Of a stretch of 64,000 nt of DNA, positions 24,690 through 33,537 are shown in pieces. The notes below the pieces were generated by a model, which worked only from the letters and a program-made list of their open reading frames with translations, did not search any database and had not been told where the DNA came from. Position numbers and translations under genes: made by a program. This stretch comes from an uncultured Clostridia bacterium. GTDB lineage: Bacteria > Bacillota > Clostridia > UBA1381. The stretch lies in the NCBI GenBank assembly GCA_934489015.1, contig CAKSSN010000001.1:198550-262549 (forward strand). Direction: 5' to 3'. Position 1 is the stretch's first letter, and every line of letters starts with the position of its first letter.

Positions 24690-26567
24690 GTGAAAAAATA
24701 TATTATTGCCGTTATCTGCTTTCTTTCGCTTTTCGCACATTCCTATGCGGACAGCAATGTGAAAATAGAAGTAAACGGAGAAAAAACAGAAACAGATGCG
24801 TTTATTAATTCGGATAACAGGACAATGGTTCCGATATATTTTGTCGGTAGTGCGCTCGGCGCTGAAGTGGAATACTGTGCGGACGGGGAAAATACCGCTA
24901 CGGTTAAAATGCAGTCCGATACCGTGATAATAAAAATCGGCACAAACAAGTGCATTTTAAACGGTGAGGAAAAGAGCTTTGACACAAGGTCTGTTATCAA
25001 AAATGACAGAACCTTTGTTCCGGTGCGCTTTATAAGCGAAATGCTCGGCGCGGAGGTCAGCTTTGACGAGGAGAGCGGCACGGTTATAATAAAATCGGCA
25101 AAAAAAGAGCCGATTGAAAGAAAGCTCAACAATGACGCGGTAAGTGATGTTGAGGAGGTATGCGTAACCGATTTCGGCGCTGATCCGAACGGCATTAAAA
25201 ACAGCACCTCCGATATACGCCGTGCTCATAACAGCGGAAAGCGTGTGTATTATCCGAACGGAACGTATATTTTTACCGGGAAAACTCTTAATTTTTCCGG
25301 CGGAGTGAGATTTGAATCACCGGACGGCGTTAAAATAAGAAACCTTATTTCCGATGAACCGATTGTTAATTTTGATGATTTCGGAAACCTTATCGGTCTT
25401 AAGCAAAATCACCTCGAAAGCTATAACAAGGGTCAAAAGGATTTTATGGAGGTAGGCTCTCTCGTTGCGCCGCCGCTGTCGGAGGCGGAGTATGACACAA
25501 AGGTTGATTTTATGCCGATGTGGTATAACGATTTCGGGCTTGAAAGCACGCGTCTGGCGCAGTACGGCTCACCTACATGGTATTACTGGCTTTGGTGCTA
25601 TCATAATGCCGGAGATGGTAATCCCGATCCGAGATATGCATATAATCCGGAGCGCAATCCGCTTTTGGGGTATTATAAGGGTGATGATCCGATTGTGCTT
25701 GACTGGATATGTTATTGGCTAAAAGAATACGGAGCAAAGGGCGTTATGCTTTATGCGACGCCCACTCCGAACACGGGCTTTGCGGCGGAATGGGAAAATG
25801 AGGAGTCAAGCAAGCACTGGATGTATGTTTTGTTTAACGAAGTGGAGAACTTCAAAAAAATGAAATATATTCTCACTCTTTCCGCAGCGTATCTTCCGGG
25901 AACAACAGTTTCCGACGAAACAACCATGAAGCCCGTGCGTGACGATTGGTTTAACGTGATAGACAACGTTTATTTAAAATATGACAACTGCTACTGCATA
26001 GAAAAGGACGGAAAGCGTTATCCGGTTATTTATATTCATGAAACAAAGGCTCTTCCGGGCGCGTTTGACAGCTATAAGGATTTTAAAAACAGTGCGGACT
26101 TTTTGGCGCAGTGTGCCGACAGGTTCAAGGCGGCAGGCTATGACGGAGCGGCATTTATATGCCGTCATCCCGACGAGAAAATGTATGCCTACCGTGAGGA
26201 GCTTGAGGAAAAGGGCGTTATTTTCTATGACGGCGACTATTCCGGCACATACGGAACGGGCGAAAATTACAGGGAGCTTGTGGAAAACTATAATCCGCCG
26301 ACAGACCCGTATACAGTTTTAAATACCGCAACCGGGCATTATACCGTAGGGCCTCATCCGAGCAAGTGGAACATAGGCGGAGAAACTCCGGAGCTGTTCG
26401 GGGAAATGATGTCTAAGGCGGTTGAGCATATTTATAAGTATAACCTTCCCAAAATTGTGACCTGCTATAATATAAGCGAATGGTCGGAGGGAGGACCGGG
26501 ACTTATTCCGAACACGAAAAACAGGTTTGCGTATCTTGACGCATTTAAAGAGGCAATAATGAAATAA
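24690..26567 (+). CDS. Secreted GH99/WbsX-like protein with copper-amine-oxidase-N domain (paralogue 2)
   Basis: 625 residues with a GTG start after AAGAGGTGAGA, and a signal peptide (…LFAHSYA). An N-terminal Cu_amine_oxidN1-type domain spans about 25-140 (two repeats with TMVPIYFVGSALGAEV and TFVPVRFISEMLGAEV); in clostridial surface proteins this domain is a non-catalytic cell-surface module. It is followed by the same unit as at 17040: a Pectate_lyase_3-like segment (TDFGADPNGIKNST, GKRVYYPNGTYIF) and a GH99/WbsX-like domain with GDDPIVLDWICYW and NISEWSEGGPG (Glu597, Glu600). The two paralogues are similar from the pectate-lyase-like part onwards and differ fully before it, a sign of domain shuffling. 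Confidence 0.72.
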   Translation: MKKYIIAVICFLSLFAHSYADSNVKIEVNGEKTETDAFINSDNRTMVPIYFVGSALGAEVEYCADGENTATVKMQSDTVIIKIGTNKCILNGEEKSFDTRSVIKNDRTFVPVRFISEMLGAEVSFDEESGTVIIKSAKKEPIERKLNNDAVSDVEEVCVTDFGADPNGIKNSTSDIRRAHNSGKRVYYPNGTYIFTGKTLNFSGGVRFESPDGVKIRNLISDEPIVNFDDFGNLIGLKQNHLESYNKGQKDFMEVGSLVAPPLSEAEYDTKVDFMPMWYNDFGLESTRLAQYGSPTWYYWLWCYHNAGDGNPDPRYAYNPERNPLLGYYKGDDPIVLDWICYWLKEYGAKGVMLYATPTPNTGFAAEWENEESSKHWMYVLFNEVENFKKMKYILTLSAAYLPGTTVSDETTMKPVRDDWFNVIDNVYLKYDNCYCIEKDGKRYPVIYIHETKALPGAFDSYKDFKNSADFLAQCADRFKAAGYDGAAFICRHPDEKMYAYREELEEKGVIFYDGDYSGTYGTGENYRELVENYNPPTDPYTVLNTATGHYTVGPHPSKWNIGGETPELFGEMMSKAVEHIYKYNLPKIVTCYNISEWSEGGPGLIPNTKNRFAYLDAFKEAIMK

Positions 26568-26581
26568 AGGAAAGGTAAGCT

Positions 26582-29500
26582 ATGAGGTTTAAAAAATTTA
26601 TCGGAATTTGTCTGGCGCTGTCCGCATTTATCGGCACTCTTCCGACGGTTTGTGCGGCAAAGCCGGCTATTGATGAAAACGATTATTTTGATATAATCGA
26701 GGCGGCGGAGATTATTAATTTTGATGAAAACAGCGTTATCGGCAGGGATGAAGATGTTACGAGAGAAAAAATGGCGGCTGTGGCGGCGAATATTTATACG
26801 CCGGGAAATAAAATCAGCGGCGGCGGAGCTGTTATTTCGGATGTTCCGTCCGACAGTCCTTCTTTGGAATATATCCGTCTTTCGTGTGAATGCGGTGCGG
26901 TTACGGCGGCGGACGGCGTTTTCCGCCCCGATGATCCCGTGACGGAGGAGCAGGCTTTAAAGGCGGTATTTTGTGCAATGGGCTATGAAAAAACGGCTAT
27001 GGCGCTCGGAGCATATCCGGGCGGATATATAAAGCTTGCATCGCAGCTTGATATAGATTTCACTGTCGGCACGGGCGTGAATATAACGGGAGAGCGGCTC
27101 GGCAGGCTTTTATATGAATTTCTGGACGTTCCCTATGTCAGAGCGCTCCAAAGCGAAAACGCCTTAAAATATGAAGCAGAGGGAAAAACTCTTGCGCAGA
27201 CTTTTGATATTTTCACGGTGTCCGGTTTGGTAAGCGCAAATGACAAAACGTCAATTTTTGCCGACACTCCGCTTTCTGCCGGAGAGGTTATGATAGACAA
27301 GAGCGTATATTATGACAGGTGCGGCGCAGGTGAATATATCGGCGGAGATGTTTTTGCGTGGTGCAAGGGTGAGGAAGCGGACGCGGCTGTATTTTACGTC
27401 AGCCGCAGCGACAGGCGCTTTAAGGAAATAACGCTTTCGGCAGATGAAATAGACGGTGCTGAATATTTATCCGATTATATCCGCGTGAGCTATACGCGCG
27501 GCGCGAGAAGCCATACACTGAAGCTTTCGCTGACGGCAAGGGAGTTTTATAATCTCGGCTACAGCGGCGCATCTGATATTGCAGAGCATATTAATTCGGT
27601 CGCAAAAAACAAAAACGGAACGGTGCGCCTTGCCGACAATTTCGGCAGCGGAATTTATGACGCGGTATATATCGAGGAATATGAAACATATGTGGTAAAA
27701 AGCGCCGCGCCGTCCGAAAACAGAATTAATCTGAAGGATTCGGGAAGAGATTTCATTGAGCTTGACGAAAACAAGACGGATTATATCGAGCTTAAGAGAA
27801 ACGGCGCGGACTGCGAAATAAGCAAGCTTGCGGAAAACGATATTATTACATATTATGCTTCCGAAAACGGTAAAATAATACGCATTTACGCAATAGCGGC
27901 TGTTCCAGGCAGCAAAGACTACAATAATAAAATCGAGGGCAGGCTCATAAGCATAAAAACAGAGGACGGCTATGCGACAATTGAGCTTGACGGACTTGTA
28001 TATGACACAACGGTAGATTTCTGGCAGAGAAACAAGGATAAGCTTTCTATAGGTCTTAACTACACGGTTTACTTAAATTCCGAAAATCAGATTGCCTGGA
28101 TGTCGGGAACGGATTCGGGAGAGGCATACGGCTTTCTGCTCGGAATTAACAGCAATGACGATACCGATTCCGCTTTGCGCATAAGACTGCTCGGAGCGGA
28201 TAACAGTATTGTAATTTATGAGTGCGCCGACAGGCTTACGGTTTATGACGGCGACGAAAAAATAACAGCTAAGGAGCCGTCGAATATAAGAAAAATTTCA
28301 TCGCTTTACGACAGAGCCTCAGGCAACACAAAAAGACAGGTTGTAAAATACTTTGTTGACGACTGGGGCAAAATTTCAAGGCTTTATGCCGCAAAAGCAA
28401 ACTTTGCCTTTGAATGTGTAAAGGCAACGGAGTATAAAGATGACGGCGAGCTTAAATCGGGAACGCGCACAGCGGATTACAGCGAGGCGGATTTCCTCTT
28501 TGACAGCGTTGATGTTATAAACCCGTCCGAAACGCCCGTTTATGTTAAGCTTTCCGCAGATCAGGGCGGCAGAGTACCTATAAATGTGCGCCCGATAAAA
28601 GAAAATACGCTTTCTCAAGCTCTTCGGCTTGACTGGGCAAACTATGAGGTGGGTCAGTATATTGCCGATGACAAAACGTTTGATTTTATAAAATATTATG
28701 ACGGATACGGTCTTGGCAGAAATTCGAGAGATGATAAATCCGATGAGCTTAAAAATACGCCCGGGAAAATTCACTCTCTTTCAAGCAGCGCTTACGCTTC
28801 AATTGATACAAGATATATAGCCGACGCAAAAACAGTTATTTTCAGAATAAGCGCAAGGGTTGACGAAAACGGAAATATAACAAATGACAATGACGCGGAC
28901 CTGAGCGGCTATCAGGTTATTTCAACCTCCGAGCTTCCGTACGGAAGCGATGGAAGAAAAACGTCGCTGCTTAAGCTTTACGATGTGTCGGACGCAAACG
29001 AAATAGGTGCGATGACGGTGGTGGATAATTCATCGCTCCCGAACGGTGAGGGGCATTTCAGCGAAAACGCGGTTGTTTCGGGAAAGCCTTACTGGGCGCT
29101 CGACGGTGACGGTCAGGTGCGGCTTGCAATTCCCGTTTACTATCGCGGCGGCTATAAATCGTATATGTGTGTGAGCGATACGCTTTCGGACGACGGCAGT
29201 ATGCTTAAATATTTTGACGAAAACGGAAATATGATTTCGCCTACCGGGCTTTCATATTACGGTGACGGAAATTCGCGCGCCGGGAAATATTACGGTGATT
29301 TAAAGGGTATATACAGCGGAAGAAAAATAACGGATTTAAAGGAAGGCGATTTTGTAAAGCTGCAGCTTGACCGTGACGGCTTTATAAACGCGTTTGTAAC
29401 GCTCTTTGACGGCGACACTTCGCGTACGTTCTATGAGGATATGCCGTCGATAAGCGGAAACTATTTCGGCAGCAGAACAATACTTTTGGACAAAGAGGAC

Positions 29501-29908
29501 GAGAGCTTCCCCTACGGAAAGTATACAAATCATACTGTTGCCTATAACGAATCGCTTGCAATGTCGCCGAGAACGTTTATCTACGGCGAAGCGCAGAGCG
29601 CGGCGGTAAAGGTAAACACGGTTTATTGGTATGCGGTTGTTAAAACGTGTCTGCCGTTCTTTGCCTACAGAGACAGGCTCGGAACAAATAACGGCTCTCA
29701 TGAAATGCTCTACCGCGACAGCGAGGGAAGCACGTTTTTCCCTGTTGAGCGCAGCCGCGAAATTCATAATTTGACGGATGTTGCGCTTTACGACAGCAAG
29801 GAAAACACGGTTACAAAATCAAGCATTTCCGCGATTTGCGAGGGTGATAAGCTGGTAATGCTTCAGCCGCAGTATAATTCGGTCGGACAGATAGTAATTT
29901 ATAGGTAG
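26582..29908 (+). CDS. Large SLH-anchored surface protein of unknown function
   Basis: 1108 residues with a signal peptide ending at VCAAK. Residues of about 35-175 hold three SLH-like repeats: EDVTREKMAAVAANIY, then FRPDDPVTEEQALKAVF, then a weak third copy (NITGERLGRLLYEFL). These would bind the protein to pyruvylated cell-wall polymer. The remaining 900 or so residues are rich in beta strand, Asp and Tyr (for example KIEGRLISIKTEDGYATIE and SAVFRPD-like turns). They contain no catalytic motif I can name. The position between two other secreted proteins, with gaps of 14 and 11 bp, places it in the same operon. It may scaffold or bind the glycan at the surface. Confidence 0.72.
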   Translation: MRFKKFIGICLALSAFIGTLPTVCAAKPAIDENDYFDIIEAAEIINFDENSVIGRDEDVTREKMAAVAANIYTPGNKISGGGAVISDVPSDSPSLEYIRLSCECGAVTAADGVFRPDDPVTEEQALKAVFCAMGYEKTAMALGAYPGGYIKLASQLDIDFTVGTGVNITGERLGRLLYEFLDVPYVRALQSENALKYEAEGKTLAQTFDIFTVSGLVSANDKTSIFADTPLSAGEVMIDKSVYYDRCGAGEYIGGDVFAWCKGEEADAAVFYVSRSDRRFKEITLSADEIDGAEYLSDYIRVSYTRGARSHTLKLSLTAREFYNLGYSGASDIAEHINSVAKNKNGTVRLADNFGSGIYDAVYIEEYETYVVKSAAPSENRINLKDSGRDFIELDENKTDYIELKRNGADCEISKLAENDIITYYASENGKIIRIYAIAAVPGSKDYNNKIEGRLISIKTEDGYATIELDGLVYDTTVDFWQRNKDKLSIGLNYTVYLNSENQIAWMSGTDSGEAYGFLLGINSNDDTDSALRIRLLGADNSIVIYECADRLTVYDGDEKITAKEPSNIRKISSLYDRASGNTKRQVVKYFVDDWGKISRLYAAKANFAFECVKATEYKDDGELKSGTRTADYSEADFLFDSVDVINPSETPVYVKLSADQGGRVPINVRPIKENTLSQALRLDWANYEVGQYIADDKTFDFIKYYDGYGLGRNSRDDKSDELKNTPGKIHSLSSSAYASIDTRYIADAKTVIFRISARVDENGNITNDNDADLSGYQVISTSELPYGSDGRKTSLLKLYDVSDANEIGAMTVVDNSSLPNGEGHFSENAVVSGKPYWALDGDGQVRLAIPVYYRGGYKSYMCVSDTLSDDGSMLKYFDENGNMISPTGLSYYGDGNSRAGKYYGDLKGIYSGRKITDLKEGDFVKLQLDRDGFINAFVTLFDGDTSRTFYEDMPSISGNYFGSRTILLDKEDESFPYGKYTNHTVAYNESLAMSPRTFIYGEAQSAAVKVNTVYWYAVVKTCLPFFAYRDRLGTNNGSHEMLYRDSEGSTFFPVERSREIHNLTDVALYDSKENTVTKSSISAICEGDKLVMLQPQYNSVGQIVIYR

Positions 29909-29919
29909 GAGGTGTGCTG

Positions 29920-31683
29920 ATGCTTAAAAGAATTACAGGATTTATTATTGCACTTATGCTTATTCCGGCAGCGGCTTATGCAGAGCTTTCCGCAAGCGTG
30001 GAGGAGGACTTTGTCTTATTTTACGGAAATGTCGGCAGGGCGTTTGAATATACTTCAATACTTGTTGAAAATTCAGACGGCAAGGCGGTGTATATCTCTC
30101 AGACGCTCAGCGATGCAGAGGCAAACGCCGAATTTAAAGCCGATAAAAGAAATTTTGCCGAAAGCGGTCTTTATACATATAAGGTATGGCTTGCCGGTGC
30201 GCAGAGGAGCGAAAGCGGACAGCTGGCAATTCTCGACGGTAATATATCCGATGAAGAAAAGGCAATGTGGGACGCGCAGAAAACGGATATAGTCTATGAC
30301 GGCGTCTCCGACAAGCTGACGCTTCCGGACAAATGCAGCGGCAGCGTCTTTTACGGCAGTGAAATTTCATGGAGCGTAAGCGGTGACGGTGCGGAAATAT
30401 CGGACGGCACTCTTAAAATAAAACGCGCAGTGTGCAGCGGCACAATTGAGCTTACGGGCGTATTTTCCTACGGCGGTGCGACATACACGCGTCTGTACAG
30501 CCTTAGCGTAAGGCAAATAACGGACAAGGAGCGCGCAGAATATGATATTGCAAACGTCAGTGTCAGCTATGACGGCGGACTAAAAGCGGAGCTTGAAACG
30601 ACGGGTGCATACGGCAGTACGCTTTATTGGGAAAGCGACAGCGAGCTTGTTAAAATAAGCGGCGGCAGTATGGAAATATTAAAGGAAAGCGTTACGGAGC
30701 AAACTTCTGTAAAACTCAAGTGTACGGCAAAATACAATGATTTTTCGGCAGAGCGGGAATTTGAAATTATAATTTCGCCCATGAGCGACAGCGACAGGGA
30801 GAAAGTTGATATTGATTTGCTGAAAATTGAGTATGACGGCAGCTCGGACAGCTTTAATATTCAGGCATACGGCGAAAAATACAAAACCGAATTTGTCTGG
30901 ACATCTTCAAACAAATCGGTTATAGAGGTGTTTAAAACAAAGGCGTCCGTATACAGAAGCGGCCTTAAAGCAAATACAGAGGTTACATTGACCGCCAAAG
31001 CAAAAAGCGGCATTGAAAAGAGCTTTACCGTTACGGTTAAAAAAGGCGCCTCACAGTCGGGAAGCGGCGGCGGAGGCGGAGGAGGCTCCTCGCGCGGCTC
31101 ATCTGGCAGCTCATCGGCAGCCAAAACCGCGCCTGCCGTTTCGGTTTTGCCTGAGGTGAAAAAGGGCTTTACGGATCTTGACGGCTATGACTGGGCAAGA
31201 GAAGCGGTTGAAGCTATGAGCGACAGGGGCATAATAAGCGGCAGAGAAAGCGGCATATTTGCTCCGTCGGAAAAGGTGACAAGAGCGGAGATGGCGGCAA
31301 TGCTTTTAAGAGCGCTCGGCATATCCGAAAAAAGCGCAGAGGATAATTCATTCTCCGACGTTGCGGCGGACGCATGGTATGCAGGTGCTGTCGGTGCGGC
31401 AAAAAGAGAAGGTATTATTCTTGGCGACGGCAGCGGCGCGTTTAATCCTGGCGGAGCGGTTACGCGTGAGGATTTGTGCGTTATGATTTGCCGCGCATTT
31501 AAAATTGACGCAGACGGCAAAGCCGAATTTGCCGATTCGGACGAGATTTGCGAATATGCGAGGAAAAGTGTTTATGCGCTTTATGAAAAGGGAGCCGTAA
31601 GCGGACGTGAAAACAATATATTCGATCCGCACGCCGCCTGCACGAGAGCGGAAGCGGCAAAAATAATTTACGGCTGTCTTTGA
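29920..31683 (+). CDS. SLH-domain surface protein with atrophied Ig-like repeats
   Basis: 587 residues with a signal peptide ending near AAAYA. After an N-terminal beta domain there are three repeats of the atrophied bacterial Ig type (about 105-195, 200-285, 290-370; each begins with a DxEK/DKER/DREK helix and contains a W(S/E/T)S strand). A Gly/Ser linker (GSGGGGGGGSSRGSS) leads to three SLH domains at about 410-587 (DYDWAREAV-type DGYDWAREAVEAMSDRGI, VTRAEMAAMLLRALG, CTRAEAAKIIYG). The start is 29920, seven bases after GGAGG; a GTG at 29914 is too close. SLH modules sit at the C-terminus here but at the N-terminus in the neighbour. Confidence 0.85.
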   Translation: MLKRITGFIIALMLIPAAAYAELSASVEEDFVLFYGNVGRAFEYTSILVENSDGKAVYISQTLSDAEANAEFKADKRNFAESGLYTYKVWLAGAQRSESGQLAILDGNISDEEKAMWDAQKTDIVYDGVSDKLTLPDKCSGSVFYGSEISWSVSGDGAEISDGTLKIKRAVCSGTIELTGVFSYGGATYTRLYSLSVRQITDKERAEYDIANVSVSYDGGLKAELETTGAYGSTLYWESDSELVKISGGSMEILKESVTEQTSVKLKCTAKYNDFSAEREFEIIISPMSDSDREKVDIDLLKIEYDGSSDSFNIQAYGEKYKTEFVWTSSNKSVIEVFKTKASVYRSGLKANTEVTLTAKAKSGIEKSFTVTVKKGASQSGSGGGGGGGSSRGSSGSSSAAKTAPAVSVLPEVKKGFTDLDGYDWAREAVEAMSDRGIISGRESGIFAPSEKVTRAEMAAMLLRALGISEKSAEDNSFSDVAADAWYAGAVGAAKREGIILGDGSGAFNPGGAVTREDLCVMICRAFKIDADGKAEFADSDEICEYARKSVYALYEKGAVSGRENNIFDPHAACTRAEAAKIIYGCL

Positions 31684-31701
31684 GAGGGGAGATAATTGAT
31701 T

Positions 31702-32541
31702 ATGAAAACAGCAATGGTAATAGGCGTTGAAGAGCTTAAAAGCTTAACGGAGCGCCTTGAAATGATAAAGGAAGCAGGCTTTGACGCGGTTGATATAGGG
31801 TTTTATCACGAGGAAAAATATTTGCTCGACGATGGCTGGCAGGACAGAGTGGCGGCCGTTAAGGCGGAGCTTGACAGAATAGGACTTTTGTGCCTGCACA
31901 CGCATATGCCGTGCTACGAGCTTTGCGTGGACTGCGAAATAATTGATGAAAACGAGGAAAAGGCAATAAGAAACGCGATTGTCGCGTCAAAAATGCTCGG
32001 CGCAAATGTCGGCGTAATTCATCCGCGCAGTGCGGCAGGTCATCTTTATGATCAGGATTTTGCCATGAAGCATAACATTGAGCAGTTCGGCAGGCTCAGA
32101 GATGAGCTTGTAAAAAACGATTTCAGGCTTGCTATTGAAAATATCCCGGTATTTCCGGACGGACCGCACGCAATTTATTTTTCGTCGGATTATCATGATC
32201 TTATAAATCTTGTTGACGCGCTCGGCGATAAGGAGCATTTCGGAATTTGCTGGGACTTCGGCCATGCGCACCTGATGAGCTTCAGTCAGGTTAAGGCGCT
32301 TGGGGAGGTCGGCGACAGGCTTATTGCGGTTCATGTGCACAATAACAGTAAAACGGGTGATTTTCATCAGCCGCCGTCATGCGGCAGTCTGAAATTCCCG
32401 GCTGTTATGAAGGCTCTCGGTGAAACGGGATATAACGAGCTGATGAGTCTTGAGCTTCCGTTTCCGCCGAGACCGCTTTGGAAAACATGGCTTGCGCATA
32501 TGTACGATTGCTGCTGCTGGCTTATTGAGTGCATGAAATAA
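31702..32541 (+). CDS. Sugar phosphate isomerase/epimerase (xylose-isomerase-like TIM barrel)
   Basis: 279 residues, cytosolic, of the AP_endonuc_2 / IolE-like superfamily. Metal-binding candidates are in CLHTHMPCYE, LAIENIPVFP (Glu), CWDFGHAHL (Asp and His) and AVHVHNNSK (His). It is the last gene of the glycan operon and the only cytosolic enzyme in it. It probably isomerises or epimerises the imported sugar. The start follows AGAGGGGAG; a TTG six bases upstream is less likely. Confidence 0.85.
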   Translation: MKTAMVIGVEELKSLTERLEMIKEAGFDAVDIGFYHEEKYLLDDGWQDRVAAVKAELDRIGLLCLHTHMPCYELCVDCEIIDENEEKAIRNAIVASKMLGANVGVIHPRSAAGHLYDQDFAMKHNIEQFGRLRDELVKNDFRLAIENIPVFPDGPHAIYFSSDYHDLINLVDALGDKEHFGICWDFGHAHLMSFSQVKALGEVGDRLIAVHVHNNSKTGDFHQPPSCGSLKFPAVMKALGETGYNELMSLELPFPPRPLWKTWLAHMYDCCCWLIECMK

Positions 32542-32580
32542 AGCGGTCTGAATTTTTAGCATAAAATTTATAAAAGAATT

Positions 32581-32622
32581 AAATCCGTCTGCCGTATTTT
32601 GCTTCGGCGGGCGGATTTTTTT
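32581..32622 (+). terminator. Rho-independent terminator of the glycan operon
   Basis: AAATCCGTCTGCCG (32581-32594) pairs with CGGCGGGCGGATTT, followed by a run of T. Confidence 0.85.
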
Positions 32623-32762
32623 AATTGATTTTGCTGCGTTTTTACCTGAAAATACTTATGTTTTTGCGTATTTTATACATGGTTTTGAAAGAGTATTGCA
32701 AAATGACTAAAAAAATATTGATAAAGGCGCATAAGTTTGTGAGTGTTTTTTTCAAAAAAAGC

Positions 32763-32791
32763 TTGCAATTGTTGCTTTTTTCGTGTATAAT
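32763..32791 (+). promoter_or_regulatory. Promoter of the S10-spc-alpha ribosomal operon
   Basis: TTGCAA (32763-32768), 17-bp spacer, TATAAT (32786-32791). The leader before rpsJ would be about 335 nt. Confidence 0.75.
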
Positions 32792-32799
32792 GGTATTGT

Positions 32800-33132
32800 T
32801 GTGACAAATGTGTATTGGAGAAATATTCAATACAAATCAATCGATGAAACGGGAGGTTGCAGACCTACAGAGTCTGGTTTTTCCGCGGAGAATGTCCGAT
32901 TCACGAAACCGGGCGGCAGTCACGCTTCAATGCGGTGCGGGATTTTTTTTGCAGACTATCTATGACACCTGTGCGCTCCTTTGAGGCGGAAAATGACTAA
33001 ATACGCCCATTCTCATAGCTTTTGAGACTGGGTTTTTATTTGAGGGTGGCACGAAACACCCGGCGGTGTGTGCAATTTTCATTTGAGCTGTCGTGCGTTC
33101 ACAATGCTAAAAAATATCAAGGAGGGAAAAGT
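32800..33132 (+). ncRNA. Long structured leader of the ribosomal operon with an attenuator
   Basis: About 330 nt with no plausible coding frame. It contains the hairpin CAGAC-CTACAGA-GTCTG near 32860, the palindrome TCCGCGGA near 32882, and a clear intrinsic terminator at 33006-33037 (CCCA, TCTCA / TGAGA, TGGG, then TTTTT). The hairpin GGGTG (33044-33048) / CACCC (33057-33061) follows. GGCG at 32985-32988 can pair with CGCC at 33004-33007, which would invade the terminator 5' arm, so read-through may be switchable. r-protein operon leaders of this kind are usually feedback sites for an encoded protein. Confidence 0.6.
33006..33037 (+). terminator. Attenuator-type terminator upstream of rpsJ
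   Basis: A nine-pair stem with one internal mismatch (33010 opposite 33028) and loop TAGCTTT, followed by five T. It is located 95 nt before the rpsJ start, inside the transcript leader. Confidence 0.7.
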
Positions 33133-33444
33133 ATGGCAGCAGGCAAAATCAGAATCAAGCTTAAGGCTTATGACCATGCAGTTTTGGATCAGTCGGCAGA
33201 AAAGATTGTTGAAATCGCAAAGAGAACAGGTGCTAAAGTTTCGGGACCTATTCCGCTTCCGACAGATAAGGAAATCATAACGATCCTCAGAGCTGTGCAT
33301 AAGTACAAGGATTCGAGAGAGCAGTTCGAAAGAAGAACTCACAAGAGATTGATCGACATCTTGGTTCCGGGCGAAAAGACAATGGAATCACTGGTTAAAA
33401 TCGATCTTCCGGCAGGCGTTGAAATTGATGTAATTCAAAAATAA
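33133..33444 (+). CDS. rpsJ: 30S ribosomal protein S10
   Basis: 103 residues, full family length. Typical stretches are [18 protein letters not shown] and GPIPLPT...THKRLIDI. S10 is part of the 30S head and is also the NusE subunit of the antitermination complex. The start ATG follows AAGGAGGG; an upstream frame extension runs into the leader and is not used. First gene of the super-operon. Confidence 0.97.
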   Translation: MAAGKIRIKLKAYDHAVLDQSAEKIVEIAKRTGAKVSGPIPLPTDKEIITILRAVHKYKDSREQFERRTHKRLIDILVPGEKTMESLVKIDLPAGVEIDVIQK

Positions 33445-33463
33445 GCGCTCCGGCAAAAAAAGT

Positions 33464-33510
33464 GCAGTAGCCTACGGGCTATGATGCAGGTCATGTTCAC
33501 TTGGGTGAAC
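33464..33510 (+). other. Twin hairpins in the rpsJ-rplC gap
   Basis: GCAGTAGCC-TACG-GGCTATGATGC (from 33464) and the perfect hairpin GTTCAC-TTGG-GTGAAC (33495-33510) fill the unusually wide 93-bp gap before rplC. They have no T-run, so they are not terminators. They may be a processing or r-protein binding site. Confidence 0.5.
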
Positions 33511-33537
33511 CAATAACTGTAATAGGAGGATATTGAA

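Noticed and set aside
33022..33132. N-terminal extension of rpsJ
   Set aside because: It would translate the terminator and hairpin region; the strong AAGGAGGG lies before the internal ATG at 33133.
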